Shown one piece after another: positions 33,669-43,799 of a DNA stretch of 64,000 bases. The translations under genes were made by a program, and so were the position numbers. Source of the stretch: Bagarius yarrelli (Eukaryota; Chordata; Actinopteri; Siluriformes; Sisoridae); the NCBI GenBank assembly GCA_005784505.1, contig VCAZ01000022.1:5467195-5531194 (forward strand), in the 5' to 3' direction. Numbering within the stretch: position 1 is the stretch's first letter; each line of letters starts with the position of its first letter. Below the pieces are notes generated by a model. That model was not told where the DNA came from and did not search any database. It saw nothing but the letters and a program-made list of their open reading frames with translations.

Positions 33669-35018
33669 AATCGCAGCTTGTCCCCTCGCTAACGTCCTTT
33701 TGTGGTACCCATTTGGAACTTCAGTCAGAGTCAGGTAAACCTCTTACAGATACAGAAATCATGCAAAAACTGCCTTCACTCCACCCCCCCATCCATAAAA
33801 CTAAATGTTTACTCTGTTGTAGAATCCACTGGAACACCGCCAGCACCCTTGATATCTTTATCTCATCGTGCCTCTGCAGAACCTTGGCCAGCACCAGGTA
33901 AGCAACTGCAAATTCTATAACCAAGCACTATTAAAATTTATTCAGGGCACAAAGATGAATTCTGTTGGGGATTTGTTTTTATATAGAAACCACATACACA
34001 CCACCTCTACCTATGCTGGCCTCACCCACAAGTACCCATACTGGACCTGTGAAGACTGGTGGGAGGGTGTTTGTGCTGGACCACAAACGGTGGACAAAGC
34101 CAATGAAAGAAGCCATTGACAATTTACTCGAAACGCATCATGGTAAGAAGGACATGCTAAAGCTTGTAGATCATGATTATTCAGCAATGGTCCACAACTC
34201 CTGTAATCATCCAAACAGCATGCTTCATCCAACCACAAGGCTGCACATAGCCCAGTATGTCAAGCGCCTGGCTAAACTATTGAACACTAATACCTCATTA
34301 AATACAAGTCCAGAGAAACTTCTGGAGAGACAGCAACTCTGGCACTCGCTGACAGAGGGGAGCGAAACTACCAGGGTACCAGTTGTAGAGATGCACCCGA
34401 CAGCGTTACGTCCACCAGCACCCGCGCTAACCACAACTCTGACTCCCGAGAGTTTGGGCCAAATTGTCGAGGGCATCATGGAAAAGCAGCAGCAGCAGCA
34501 ACAGCCGGAGCAGAAGAGGAAGCAGACAAAAACTTGTCTTGCCTGTAGACAGCCAAAGTCTCGCTATGAGAACGATGGTTCCGCTGTCCATTTTTTTATC
34601 AGCAAGGCCCTGTCAGATACTTTTACTGTTCAAAAAAGGTCTTTACAACAGTGAAGGACCAATGAACCCTAAAATGCAGTTTCAAGACTTTATGGAAACT
34701 GAGTTCTTCCAAAGAGAACTTGCAGCCACAAGCAAACGGATGGAAGAAAAAAAACTGAAGCGCAAGAGGCCTGAGACTGTGGGCCACTTGTGTATATTTT
34801 GTAAGCTGCAACTGAAACAAGGACCAAACAGTCCACATTTACATACAGACTTTCCTGGAATTTCAGGAAAATATATTTACTGTCCTTCCAAAGTCTTTTC
34901 CATTTACAAAAATCAGGGGATGGAAAAAGAATGGACTGAGTTGGTTTCAGAAGACTGCATTTTATGAGATGGAAAAACAGAGATGGGTGGCAGAGAAAAA
35001 AAAAGCAAAAATAAGCTT
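33669..35018 (+). pseudogene. C-terminal exons with two tandem Cys/His modules
   Basis: Two small phase-1 exons (33669-33734, 33823-33897) precede a large last exon from 33987. It encodes RVFVLDHKRWTKPMKEAID, a helical region, a short poly-Gln run (CAG/CAA repeat at 34484-34505), and two related modules. The first begins CLACRQPKSRYENDG (34535) and the second CIFCKLQLKQGPN (34791). Each has CxxC, a later His and a YxYC(S/P)xKVF-type block followed by a Phe-rich helix and a basic end. They may be zinc-binding. One-base losses in a T run near 34592 and an A run near 34633, and one more change near 34950, put the modules in three frames. Confidence 0.7.
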
Positions 35019-35035
35019 TCATTTATTAAACTTGT

Positions 35036-35143
35036 GTTAATATTTGTTTTAAATGTTAATATAATTAAGTTAATAATATTTATTTCAAGGTTAATATTTG
35101 TTTTAAATGTTAATATAATTATTTTAATAATATTTATTTCAAG
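35036..35143. repeat. 54-bp tandem duplication
   Basis: Two copies of an AT-rich 54-bp unit (35036-35089, 35090-35143), nearly identical, lie just after the coding end, so they would be in the 3' UTR of the multi-exon gene. Confidence 0.85.
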
Positions 35144-35265
35144 TTTAATTGATGTTAATATAATGTGCATTTATGTGTGTAAAGACTTGGGTGTGATTTT
35201 CTTTATAGTTGCTTTTTACTCCAAATGATTTTTTTACTGTTCCATTGTACTTACATTGCAAATTA

Positions 35266-35271
35266 AATAAA
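35266..35271 (+). terminator. Candidate poly(A) signal of the multi-exon gene
   Basis: AATAAA lies about 250 bp after the last coding bases at 35018. In this AT-rich region other matches are possible. Confidence 0.4.
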
Positions 35272-35654
35272 AAAATGGTTAAAAAATTTATGTTATAGTA
35301 TTGATTTGATATAGCTATCCATTAATGTGTCTTTATGAAAAAATTACACTGCTTCAATGTGTTAAAATTAAAAGACATTTATTGATTTGATATAGCTATT
35401 AATTAATGCATTATATATTATTTCAATCATGTGTAACATGTTTGACTGTTGCTATAGTTCAAACTTGCAAAAGTGTAGCCTTTAAAAAAAAGAAAGAAAA
35501 AATTTGTTGCACTGTGTGGGATTCGAACCCAAGAATAATGTTTAAATACCCAGAAAAAGATGGCGGAGGGGTATTCAGCACGCTGGATAGCGTCAATAAT
35601 GCTGCAATCTGATTGGCTAGAACTGTTTGCCCAATATCCACGCCTCGCCCCCAC

Positions 35655-35728
35655 GGTGGAGCTGGGAATCAAACCTACAATCTTCAGGTTGATAGTCCAA
35701 AACCTTAACCATGAGCCACCACTTCCAC
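35655..35728 (-). mobile_element. SINE family B, tRNA-like head fragment
   Basis: The phrase gagctgggaatcaaacc, tacaatcttcaggttg and accttaaccatgagcc match the head of the copy at 9260-9322 on the same strand. The body is absent. Confidence 0.7.
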
Positions 35729-35729
35729 T

Positions 35730-37316
35730 ACACACATTTACCAAACAAGACACACCTGAACACAATGACAAACACAGGACTGAACAACAAGACACAAGGA
35801 ACAAGGGGAAGCACATTACAGGAAGACGCAAGGACAAAACAGAAAGTAAACAAAACATGAACTGCCTAGGCTATCTTAGCTAGCTAGCATAGCTTAGCTA
35901 GCCATCATATCTTAGCCTAGACATAACAAAACAAAACATGAAATTTAAATTTAATAACTAAACATCTGCTGGAAACCATCAACTTTATCTGGCAACACTG
36001 CATTCGATACCAAAAGCGCGCATAAAACCTGTCTTATCTGTTGATTACCACCAGTGCCTTGAACACGCCAGACTCAGTCACGCTCCCTCCAGAGTTTTAA
36101 TTACACACAATTTATGTTTATTATCCTAGTTCACTCCAAGTGCACCGGGTAATCCCTTGTTCTCTGATTTTTTTATGTTTAATTGTTGTTAACCTTACCC
36201 TTACAACCAGTTTAAAGAAGCAGCTCTTTCAAATAGCATTACTGGGAGCATCTGTTAATCCAAAGCAGGAATCCAATCTGCAGCGTTACAAAGCAAGAAT
36301 CAAGGTGCATTGCGAGGTCAAAAACAAGGAAAATTTTTGAAATCAAATTGCGAGAATGTTGAGAAAATAAACACAACAAACCAGGCACAAAGAGCTAAAC
36401 GAGCTGCTTATTTAAGCTAGTAGTAGAGAAAACAGGATTTAAGTGCACTTTCTGTTTGGCATAGCGGCTGTTGCGGAGAAATTAAAACTCCAGGCTGAAA
36501 GTAAAATGAGTATGTGTAGCAACCAAGCGGGACATGACAGTGGTGTTTAAATGTTCAGCAGCATATGAATTTGTTGTATTCATGCTATATGCAATTGCAT
36601 TATGGTCCGTTAACATAATTTGAGCCTGTTATGGAGCATTAGCAGACCATGCTTGGAATGACAGAAACCACATAGCGCCGCCTTTCAAAAAACCTGCAAA
36701 CTCTGGGCAAAATCATGCTGTTCTACTACTTGCTCCACTTCCACTCACATACTCTGCTTGTAAATACTCGTTTATGTTTAGTGGTGCCAATATGACCTAC
36801 TTCCGGATTAATGATGTAATGTAAAAACACCTGACGAAACAGGCAAAAGCATAAACGTAGTTTGAAAACCAGGTCTACCAACTAGGTAAAGTAGCCTGTG
36901 TTACATAATTTTTTTACAAGGTTTAAAACCTTTCCCCTTTACCTCTGCCTCGGACCTTTTTTCATTTTGTTTTGAACTGGGACGCTGTGTTCGGTTTAAA
37001 TCGACCATAGTTTACATAGTTTTTTATTGTTACCCCAGAATTGAAATCTACGATGACCAAAAGAACGTTAGTATGTTTAGATACTAGCATTATTAGTTTG
37101 TTTTGACTTATTAGTAGTTAGCTGTTAACAAACTCCACCCAGGCTACCAGTAAAATATGTCACTTTTGCTGCAAAGCAGGTCACACTTTTCCGCTGGCAG
37201 GAGATGGGAGGGGCTGTGTGCACCGACCCAATTAAGAAACTTACAGAGTGTGGTTGTAGCCATTAGGAGGCTGCTACAGTTACAGCAGCAGTAAAATTTG
37301 CTCAGTTAAAAGTTTT
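35730..37316. other. No gene seen
   Basis: The left part (35740-35960) is rich in caagacacaagg-like words and in a short tagctagc repeat; it could be a decayed LTR but has no protein to support this. The rest shows no recognisable feature. Confidence 0.45.
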
Positions 37317-37345
37317 TCATTCATTCATTCATTCATTCATTCATA
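37317..37345. repeat. (ATTC)n microsatellite
   Basis: About seven tandem attc units, directly before the repeat at 37365. Confidence 0.9.
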
Positions 37346-37364
37346 TTCTTTACCTGCTTATTTT

Positions 37365-37545
37365 CTAATGTGGGGTCACAGGGATTTGCTGGAGCCTGTC
37401 CCAGCCATATCTGAAAGGGCGAAAGGCAGAAGGCCCTGGACAGGTCACCAGTCCATCAAAGGGCCAGACACACACCCACATTCACTCCTAATGGGCAATT
37501 TACTTTGGAATTTGGAACTCTTGTGTAAGGCTGGGATCCATAATG
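37365..37545. repeat. Dispersed repeat R2, copy 1
   Basis: Contains tcacagggatttgctggag, ctgaaagggcgaaagg and ggacaggtcaccagtcc. The same words occur at 37765-37905 and in part at 62690-62765. It is a common fish interspersed repeat of unknown class. Confidence 0.7.
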
Positions 37546-37764
37546 TCGCATGCTTTCAACCCATGAACGTTCCTTAGGTCCATAACCTGCCCAATTCACC
37601 AGATACTCCAAGTGCCCTCTCCTTCTCCTGGAATCTGCTGACCTGGTAAGACGCGCCTCCCTCAATCTCGATGGGTGTTGGAGGTTCGGTTGAGGAAGGT
37701 TCTGCGTCTGAATTGGAGAAATGAGGCTTCAACAGAGAGACATGGAAAGACGATAAAATACGGT
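37546..37764 (-). pseudogene. Gypsy integrase C-terminus and chromodomain fragment
   Basis: On minus: ILSSFHVSLLKPHFSNSDAEPS (about 37765-37700), a PPTPIEIEGGASYQV hinge and, in a shifted frame, a chromodomain with HLEYLVNWAGYGPKERSWV (about 37620-37560). A frameshift in a cctctccttctcc stretch separates the two. It is flanked on both sides by repeat R2. Confidence 0.8.
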
Positions 37765-37905
37765 ACAATGGTGGGATCTGCTGGAGCCTATCCCAGCCCA
37801 TATCTGAAAGGGCAAAATGCAGGAGGCGTACACCCTGGACAGGTCACCAGTCCATCAAAGGGCCAGACCACACACTCACATTTACTCCTAATGGGCAGTT
37901 TTTTA
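37765..37905. repeat. Dispersed repeat R2, copy 2
   Basis: Shares ggatctgctggagcc, ctgaaagggcaaaatgc and ggacaggtcaccagtcc with copy 1, in the same orientation. The two copies bracket a Gypsy fragment. Confidence 0.7.
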
Positions 37906-37929
37906 ATAATTAGATTAATTTTACCCTCT

Positions 37930-38660
37930 CCAGTTTAATTTTTTAACATTCTAAAAAGCTGTTCTAAATAGCTGTCTTAGTTCTTATAACAGGGAAAAAA
38001 CAGTATCATGTACTGGTGACGGCGCCCTCTGGCAGTTGGAAGATAGAGTCCTTACAGTACTCCTCCTCCTAGAAACGCCTCCAGGCGTTCTACGAGGTCG
38101 ACCTCGAGAGCGTATGAGCGTGGATGGACGTATGAAAACCTGTGGCCAGCGCCTCATCAATATAGGCCACACATAGCCTGAGTCTCAGGTTGTGAACACA
38201 AGTGAGAAAAACAATGGTCTTGGCAGTACTGGGACCACTGTGTGATGTCAGAGTCTTTTTTAGGAGATGGTGGTAACGGGTAGGTACATGGGAGTGTGTG
38301 AAACTTTAATTTGTCTGCGATTTGGATGTCCATTAAATTCAAAGCAGCTCCTGAGTCTACTAACGCTGCAAACACACAAGGCGAGGAGTCAACAAAGATG
38401 TAAGCAGGTACATTAATATATACATGGCTGATGAGAGGGTACAGACTGGTAGACTTACTTTAGCCGAACATGATGACTTTACAGGACATGCTTCGCAGAA
38501 ATGATTGGCTCCTCCACAATAGTGTTACAACTTATCTTGCAAACGAGACAAACGCTCCTGGGGAGACCATTTCATCATACCCAGCTGCATGGGCTCAGTT
38601 TCCACGCCGGAAGAAGTTTCTGCCGAAGGTGTGGTTGGATATACCCCTGCTTTGAGCTAG
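37930..38660 (-). pseudogene. Gypsy gag-protease remnant joined to a pol end and LTR start
   Basis: On minus from 38660: a gag C-terminus with EPMQLGMMKWSPQERLSRL and a zinc-knuckle remnant (YCGGANHFCEACP; the first Cys region carries a stop), then a protease with FAALVDSGAALNLMD (about 38375-38325). After a deletion comes the pol tail RGRPRRTPGGVSRRR (about 38110-38065) and a tgtaaggactc start at about 38057, like the LTR start at 51145. RT and integrase are missing. Confidence 0.75.
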
Positions 38661-38739
38661 CTGGGGACTGTTACAGATTAGGTTATCCAGCCTTACAGCC
38701 ATAGATACGTAATGCGAGAGGGTACCTGTATCGTCACGA

Positions 38740-39415
38740 CAAATTATCCCAAGATGCGGCACAGCAGTAGCACGCAGCGGCCCACGCCAAATCCAAAAAA
38801 ATGGTGCTATCCATGTTTTTAGCCCAACCAAGAATGGCACATGAACACCAGAGACATTGGTGTTCATGTATACGACCACCAGACCCTTTGTAGGTATAAT
38901 AATAATGCAGCAACCTACCTGCATGATGATATACGAAACAAACTTCGCGACCTCGGCTTGCTACGAGGACCATGCCTCCAGCCCTCGGCATAACCTGATG
39001 CCGGTGGCGGCAGGGAGAAAGGAAGTCGGAAGCAGTGCGCGAGGAAGCGAAAGCGCGCGGTGGTCCGTGCTAGGCACTCCCGTCCATACTACTTGCTAAC
39101 GTTTGCTCCCTGGACAATAAACTGGACTACATCCGACTACAGCAAACTACACGGCGTGAATTCAGAAACTGTTGTGTCTTTGTTTTTACGGAAACATGGC
39201 TCAGCAACAGAGTTCTGGGCACCGCCATTCAGCTAGACGGGCTAACATCGTTGCGTGCCAACAGAAATGCAGCTCTGACAGTAAGACTCGCGGTGGTGGC
39301 GTGTGTGTTTACATCAACACTGAATGGTGCGAGAACTCTCTGATTGTTTCTACTTTCTGTTCATCTTTCTGTTCTGTTCATAAAGTTTGTGACTTTAGAT
39401 GAAGACCATTTTATT
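38740..39415 (+). mobile_element. L2-like LINE, endonuclease part (outer element, left)
   Basis: Frames at 39100-39400 encode LLPGQ*TGLHPT-type start, CVFVFTETWLS-like sequence in a shifted frame and TRGGGVCVYINTEWCENSLIV (39275-39345), the endonuclease of the family also seen at 14.4 kb. It stops abruptly at 39415 within the CRPFYL block, where another LINE begins. The outer element resumes at 40511. Confidence 0.75.
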
Positions 39416-40040
39416 TGGTAGAGAAGGAGGCATCGCAGTTATTTTTAATAATAATCGAACTATCATCGAAAAATATGGACAAAAATTTAATTCATTCGAA
39501 GCTCTCTACAGTAACAAATAATAAGCAGTCAGTCGATTTCTTTAGTTCTTATTTACCCCCCCAGGACCGTACTCTGAATTTCTTAGTGAATTTGCAGAAT
39601 TCCGCCACGCCTACTTCGATCAAAGGATGCAGGCTGCCCGTCAGTACCGCGCATTATAAAAACTACAGCAGGGGGCAAAGCCTTTTCTTACAGAGCCCCA
39701 AAGCTATGGAATAGCCTCCCTATGAATGTTCGAGAATCAGACAGAGTCCAGACTAAAAACTTAATTTTTTAGTTTTGTATTGATTCACCTTAAATAAAGG
39801 GGTAGATCTGGGGGATGAGTGTTGAGTATTATGGTGATCTAGTATGTTTAGATGCTGTCTTCCCCACTCTTTTTGATCATGGTGTTGATGAGAGCCGCTG
39901 GTTGCTTAACATATCAGGGAGCCCTCATGTCTGTTTAGTTATGCTGTCCTAGTTAGTCTTGCCGGAGTCCATGCTTGAACTCTACATTATATACTCAATC
40001 ACTTGTCACTTGACTGTTTTCCTTCTTTTTTGTCTTCCTT

Positions 40041-40077
<37 letters not shown>

Positions 40078-40510
40078 TGAGCTACATATGCCACAATGGA
40101 GCTGCCAGTGATCCAGACCACATCTTCACCCTGGACCTGTCAGACCCTTACCTTTGACCTGCTCCAGTTGATGATTACCAGGGTGACCAAGGACGTCCCA
40201 CTCTGCCATAAAGACGTTCCAGCTGTTCTTTAAGAACTTATGATTTTAGTTGCTCATACACACAATGTAACCACATAATTCCTGATACCTGTTTTTCACC
40301 CAAATGAGGATGGGTTCTCTGTTGAGTCTGGTTCCTCTCAAGGTTTCTTCCTATTCCATCTCAGGGAGTTTTTCCTTGCCACCGTCGCCCCTGGCTTGCT
40401 TATCAGGGACAAACTGATTTCTGTTTCATTTTCATCTTATAATTTCTTAGATTGTGTAAAGCTGCTTTGTGACAATGACCATTGTAAAAAGCGCTATAGA
40501 AATAAAGATG
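39416..40510 (+). mobile_element. CR1/L2-superclade LINE inserted in another LINE
   Basis: It begins in an endonuclease block (EGGIAVIFNNNRTII, about 39425-39470), passes after a deletion to an RT C-terminal piece (near 39640-39720), and continues in a 3' UTR with tgctgtcttccccac and catatcagggagccctcat. It ends in gtaaaaagcgctatagaaataaag at 40483-40508. A (CT)n microsatellite lies at 40041-40073. Both flanks belong to one L2-like element. Confidence 0.75.
40041..40073. repeat. (CT)n microsatellite
   Basis: About 15 CT units within a LINE 3' UTR. Confidence 0.9.
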
Positions 40511-41040
40511 TTTCAGACATTCTAAACCGATTTAAAAGAAGGTGAGCCCGTGGCCAACAGTAGCTACTTCTCCTCTTCAGGACTGTTTTGAGTGCACTGA
40601 CTGGCAGATGTTTAGGGAGGCTGCAACCACTGCTGTTGTTCCCACATGCCTCAAAACCGCTACCATCATCCCTGTGCCAAAAAAGTCAGCAATCTCCTGC
40701 CTCAATGACTACCGTCCCGTCGCACTTACACCCATCATGATGAAATGCTTCGACTCGTCATGAGGCACATTACAGTTTGCATACCGTCCGAACTGTTCCA
40801 CGGACGTTGCCATTGCCACAATTCTTCATCTGGCCTTCACACACCTGGACAATAAAGACATATACATACGAATGCTGTTCAGAGACTTTGGTTCAGCATT
40901 CAACACAATCATCCCTCAGCATGTGATCAAGAGGCTGAGCCTGCTGGCCCTGAACACCTCCATCTGCAACTGGATCCTGGACTTTCTGACGGGAAGACCC
41001 TGGCGTTTGACTGGGGCAACAACACATGTAGTGACGGCAG
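40511..41040 (+). pseudogene. L2-like LINE, RT N-terminal part (outer element, right)
   Basis: The frame at 40542-40763 encodes LQDCFECTDWQMFREAATTA, then VPVPKKSAISCLNDYRPVAL (RT start). The frame at 40872-41040 encodes MLFRDFGSAFNTIIPQHVIKRL (motif A; the usual FIDFSSAF Asp is kept), LDFLTGRPW and the start of the next block. It breaks before motif B. The missing motif B-C part is what the 7.8 kb copy preserves. Confidence 0.8.
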
Positions 41041-42550
41041 CCGTTTTGTTTGTTGGACATCTGTTTTTACATTTTCTAACCTGCCATTTCTTTGTCATAA
41101 AGACAAATCGACTAAGTCACCAAGTATTAAAAACAAAAATAAAGACAAAATTAACAAGACTAAATGTCAACTTGCATTATGTGAAAATGTAGGGATAAGG
41201 TAAGTATCCAACACAATAAGACAGTCACACTGAAAAAAAGGATTGGAATTTACAAGGTATAACTATGGACAAGGCTTTACATAATAAACCCTATACTTTA
41301 TCATATCAACAGGAAGTATGTGAAATCTGTAAAACAAAAAAAAGTCTTTGGAAATTGGCAAAGGGAGCCCTCTGGTGGCATGATTTAGTAGTAACACTAG
41401 TAGTAACACTGGAAGACCTATTAAACATAATTGTTCTTATCCATATTGATGGGCTATACACTGACATGCCATAACATTAATGCTGCTGATAGCTGTGGGC
41501 TGTTTTTATTTTGCAATGGTGAAAAGCATCTCTTTTAATTGATGAACCATGGTTCATCATGGCCATAGTGAGCAGTTGGTAGCATATTTGGTTCTTTTTA
41601 GACCAGCGATTTTTTTCAAAATTTCTAAGCCTTTAACATACTTTCTGGGATTTAAACACTTTGTTGCGCTAACTATGAAGAAAGAAACATTTAAAGAGTT
41701 CGGGAGAAGAAATGCTATTATCAAATGTTGTTAAACACAAAAAACAGTATATTTAGTAAGAACACATGCATATTTTAAACAAGGTTTTAATGAGAGTTTG
41801 ACATCACACTATTGACAATGACTAGACTCCATCCAGTTAGTTTTTACTAATAAAACTTTTGGATCAAACCTTCAGTTGCAATCAGAAATATTTAACTCCC
41901 CTCTACTCAAAAGACATTATAGTGATGTTGTTGAATGTTAAGAACAATAAATTACAAAAAAACACAACAAAAATATTTATCGATACTTATTTTAGTTATT
42001 TTGAAAATAGAATTTGTCTTTGAAGTTAAAATAAAAAGTGTAACTTTTTAACGTGCAGTATTATTTAACCACCAGCTTCAGTACTTTGTGTAGTATCCTT
42101 TAGCTTTTAACAGATGTTTTCAGTAAGTGACAAGCTTCTTACACCTCTCAATTAAAATCTTTGCTCTCTTGCTCACCAATGCTTGATTTAAATCTAGTGC
42201 CTGATAAAGACAATACTTAATTCACATGTTTATCTGTTCATCTGTAATTTGTATGGTCTGAACTGTTTAAAGTTTTTTCAGCTTTACACATAGATTTTAT
42301 ATCGCACTGACTTAATTTGTATTCATCCAGACCCTGTGCGTGTGAGAATGTTATCTCATAGCAGATGTTTAAGTTGAGTGATTTTGCTTTTAACTGTGTA
42401 CGTGTGGCTTTGTTCAACCACTTTTTTTTAGGTGTGTCAGCAAATTTCATTTATTTCTGGATGTTCTGTGTGTGCGGTGAATACATTTTACTAAGATGGT
42501 CTGACTGTGTTTCTATTTGGAGTGTTTGTTCAACACTCCAAACACTAAAT
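41041..42550. other. No gene seen; faint Tc1-like traces
   Basis: The words cactgacatgccataacattaatg near 41459-41481 resemble a Tc1-like terminal phrase, and 42040-42180 looks like a degraded element, but neither can be assigned. No host exon is visible. Confidence 0.45.
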
Positions 42551-42810
42551 GGGGGCAGGGTGGCTCAAATGGTTAAGGTGCTGAGTTGTTAATCTGAAGA
42601 CCAGATACACCTGGGTTCAAGCCCCACCTCCGGCAAGTCAACCACTGTTGGGTCCTTGAGCAAGACCCTTAACCCCTCCTGCTCCAGGGGCGCTGCATCA
42701 TAGCTGACCCTGCGCTCTGACCCCAACTTACTAAGATGGGATATGCGAAAAATGCATTTCATTGGCTCTGTACATGTACCTTGCACAATGACAATGAATT
42801 GAATATACTT
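42551..42810 (+). mobile_element. tRNA-derived SINE, family A (full length)
   Basis: The head ggggcagggtggctcaaatgg carries the A box (42561-42572), and the B box GGTTCAAGCCC is at 42614-42624. The body runs through accactgttgggtccttgag and ctgcgctctgaccccaac. The tail has tgtacatgtaccttgcac, aatgacaatgaattgaat and TA-rich repeats. It is over 90% like the minus-strand copy at 3030-3290 by eye. Confidence 0.85.
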
Positions 42811-42819
42811 ACTTAATAT

Positions 42820-43399
42820 ACTATACTAAATTGATCATGATGTGTTTTCCCTGAATCTGCATGACTTGTTGGCAGTGTGGTGATAGATTTGCCAAGGAGA
42901 ATTGCAGGTAATGGTAGATCACTGTGAAAGGGCGTTGCTCGCACCTGCAACAAGCCTATTTGTGCATCTGCTTTTTTATTTATTTATTTATTTAATGTTT
43001 CTAACGTCTCTCTTAAAACAAAAAAAAAATCTCTTAATTTTGGTAGTGCAGTGAAACTACGGTGTTATATTCCCTAATTAGATATTTATTGTTTGAAGGA
43101 TTTTCTTAAACCCATGCTAATTTTTTGGGCAACTGTATGGCTGCTTGCTGGAATAGGCATTTTGTATGTATGTACTGATGTCCATGAATCTCAAACAGAT
43201 CAGATGCCAGGTACTGTCACAACTTTGTGGGTATTTTCTGTGGAGTTAGCTGTTTTTGGTGGTGCATCTTTATGTTTTGCACAGTTCCTTACATTTTTTC
43301 AAAGTCTGTGTTTATCTTGGTCTGTGTTTATCGAGCTTCAGGTAAAGGTAATTGATTGGGTTGTGTGGCTGGTTATGTGACAGAACATCGCTCTCCATG
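42820..43399. other. No gene established
   Basis: A 95-codon hydrophobic open frame (43093-43380) has two membrane-like stretches but no homology I recognise and no splice support. I leave it unassigned. Confidence 0.4.
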
Positions 43400-43795
43400 G
43401 CTCCCTATTTTGTAAAGAACAGTCTTGAGAAGCAGGACATCCAGGGTGAGCTGTGTGGAACTTCACAAGAATATTGGGGTCTTAGCCAGTCGCCCAGTTA
43501 CTTTAAACAACCAACAAAATGCAGAGAGTGCAAGATTTCCTTTACTGTTTAGACTGTGCCATACTCCAGCACCTGCGAAAAAGGATCACTATTGTACAGC
43601 TCACTTCAAGGTCACTATGTGTTTTAGCACACAGCTTTCCAGACTCTGGGTCAGTTAGCATTTTCATCTCTAAAAACCTGAAACCACTACATCGCCTGGG
43701 CTGAGTAAGCACAGAACTCCCACAATCATCCACCGGCCTGACACCCTTTCATTGCATACTCGCCTACCAACCCCCCTATTATCTTTAGCTTCGAC
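43400..43795 (+). pseudogene. Small Gypsy remnant: protease piece and integrase piece
   Basis: A stretch with FPDSGSVSIFISKNLKPLH (about 43636-43695) resembles the Gypsy aspartic protease start (DSGS...NFIS). It is followed at 43710-43790 by SSTGLTPFHCILAYQPP, close to the integrase segment ASTGLTPFQCALGYQPP at 50450-50500. The join between protease and integrase implies a large deletion. Confidence 0.65.
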
Positions 43796-43799
43796 ATAC

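Larger units (their letters stand above)
29109..35018 (+). pseudogene. Multi-exon transposase-like gene, about 13 exons, decayed
   Basis: Exons by splice sites and frame: 29109-29737, 29874-29942, 30033-30104, 30554-30610, 30687-30797, 30920-30988, 31086-31148, 31240-31280, 31339-32432, 32527-33583, 33669-33734, 33823-33897 and 33987-35018. Almost every junction is phase 1; the one inside the core is phase 2. The protein resembles a family of large uncharacterised proteins present in many copies in fish genomes (I recall the DUF6729 name for part of it; not verified). The core looks like an RNase H-fold transposase. Defects include TAA at 31512-31514, a stop after QRVHNL near 33043, TAA near 33239 and at least six frameshifts. 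A start codon was not found. It may be a pseudogene; some one-base losses in homopolymers could be sequence errors. Confidence 0.75.

Noticed and set aside
31951..33924. Minus-strand frames across the transposase-like gene
   Set aside because: They are shadows of the plus-strand exons, whose blocks are conserved and splice-supported.
28370..35640. Terminal inverted repeats bounding the multi-exon transposase-like gene
   Set aside because: I compared the flanks by eye and found no convincing inverted pair; an intact homologue would be needed.
42551..42640. tRNA gene
   Set aside because: A and B boxes are present, but the rest does not fold as a tRNA and the unit continues into a SINE body with a LINE-like tail.
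43093..43380. 95-codon hydrophobic frame as a small membrane protein
   Set aside because: No homology recognised, no splice sites, and AT-rich DNA easily gives hydrophobic frames.
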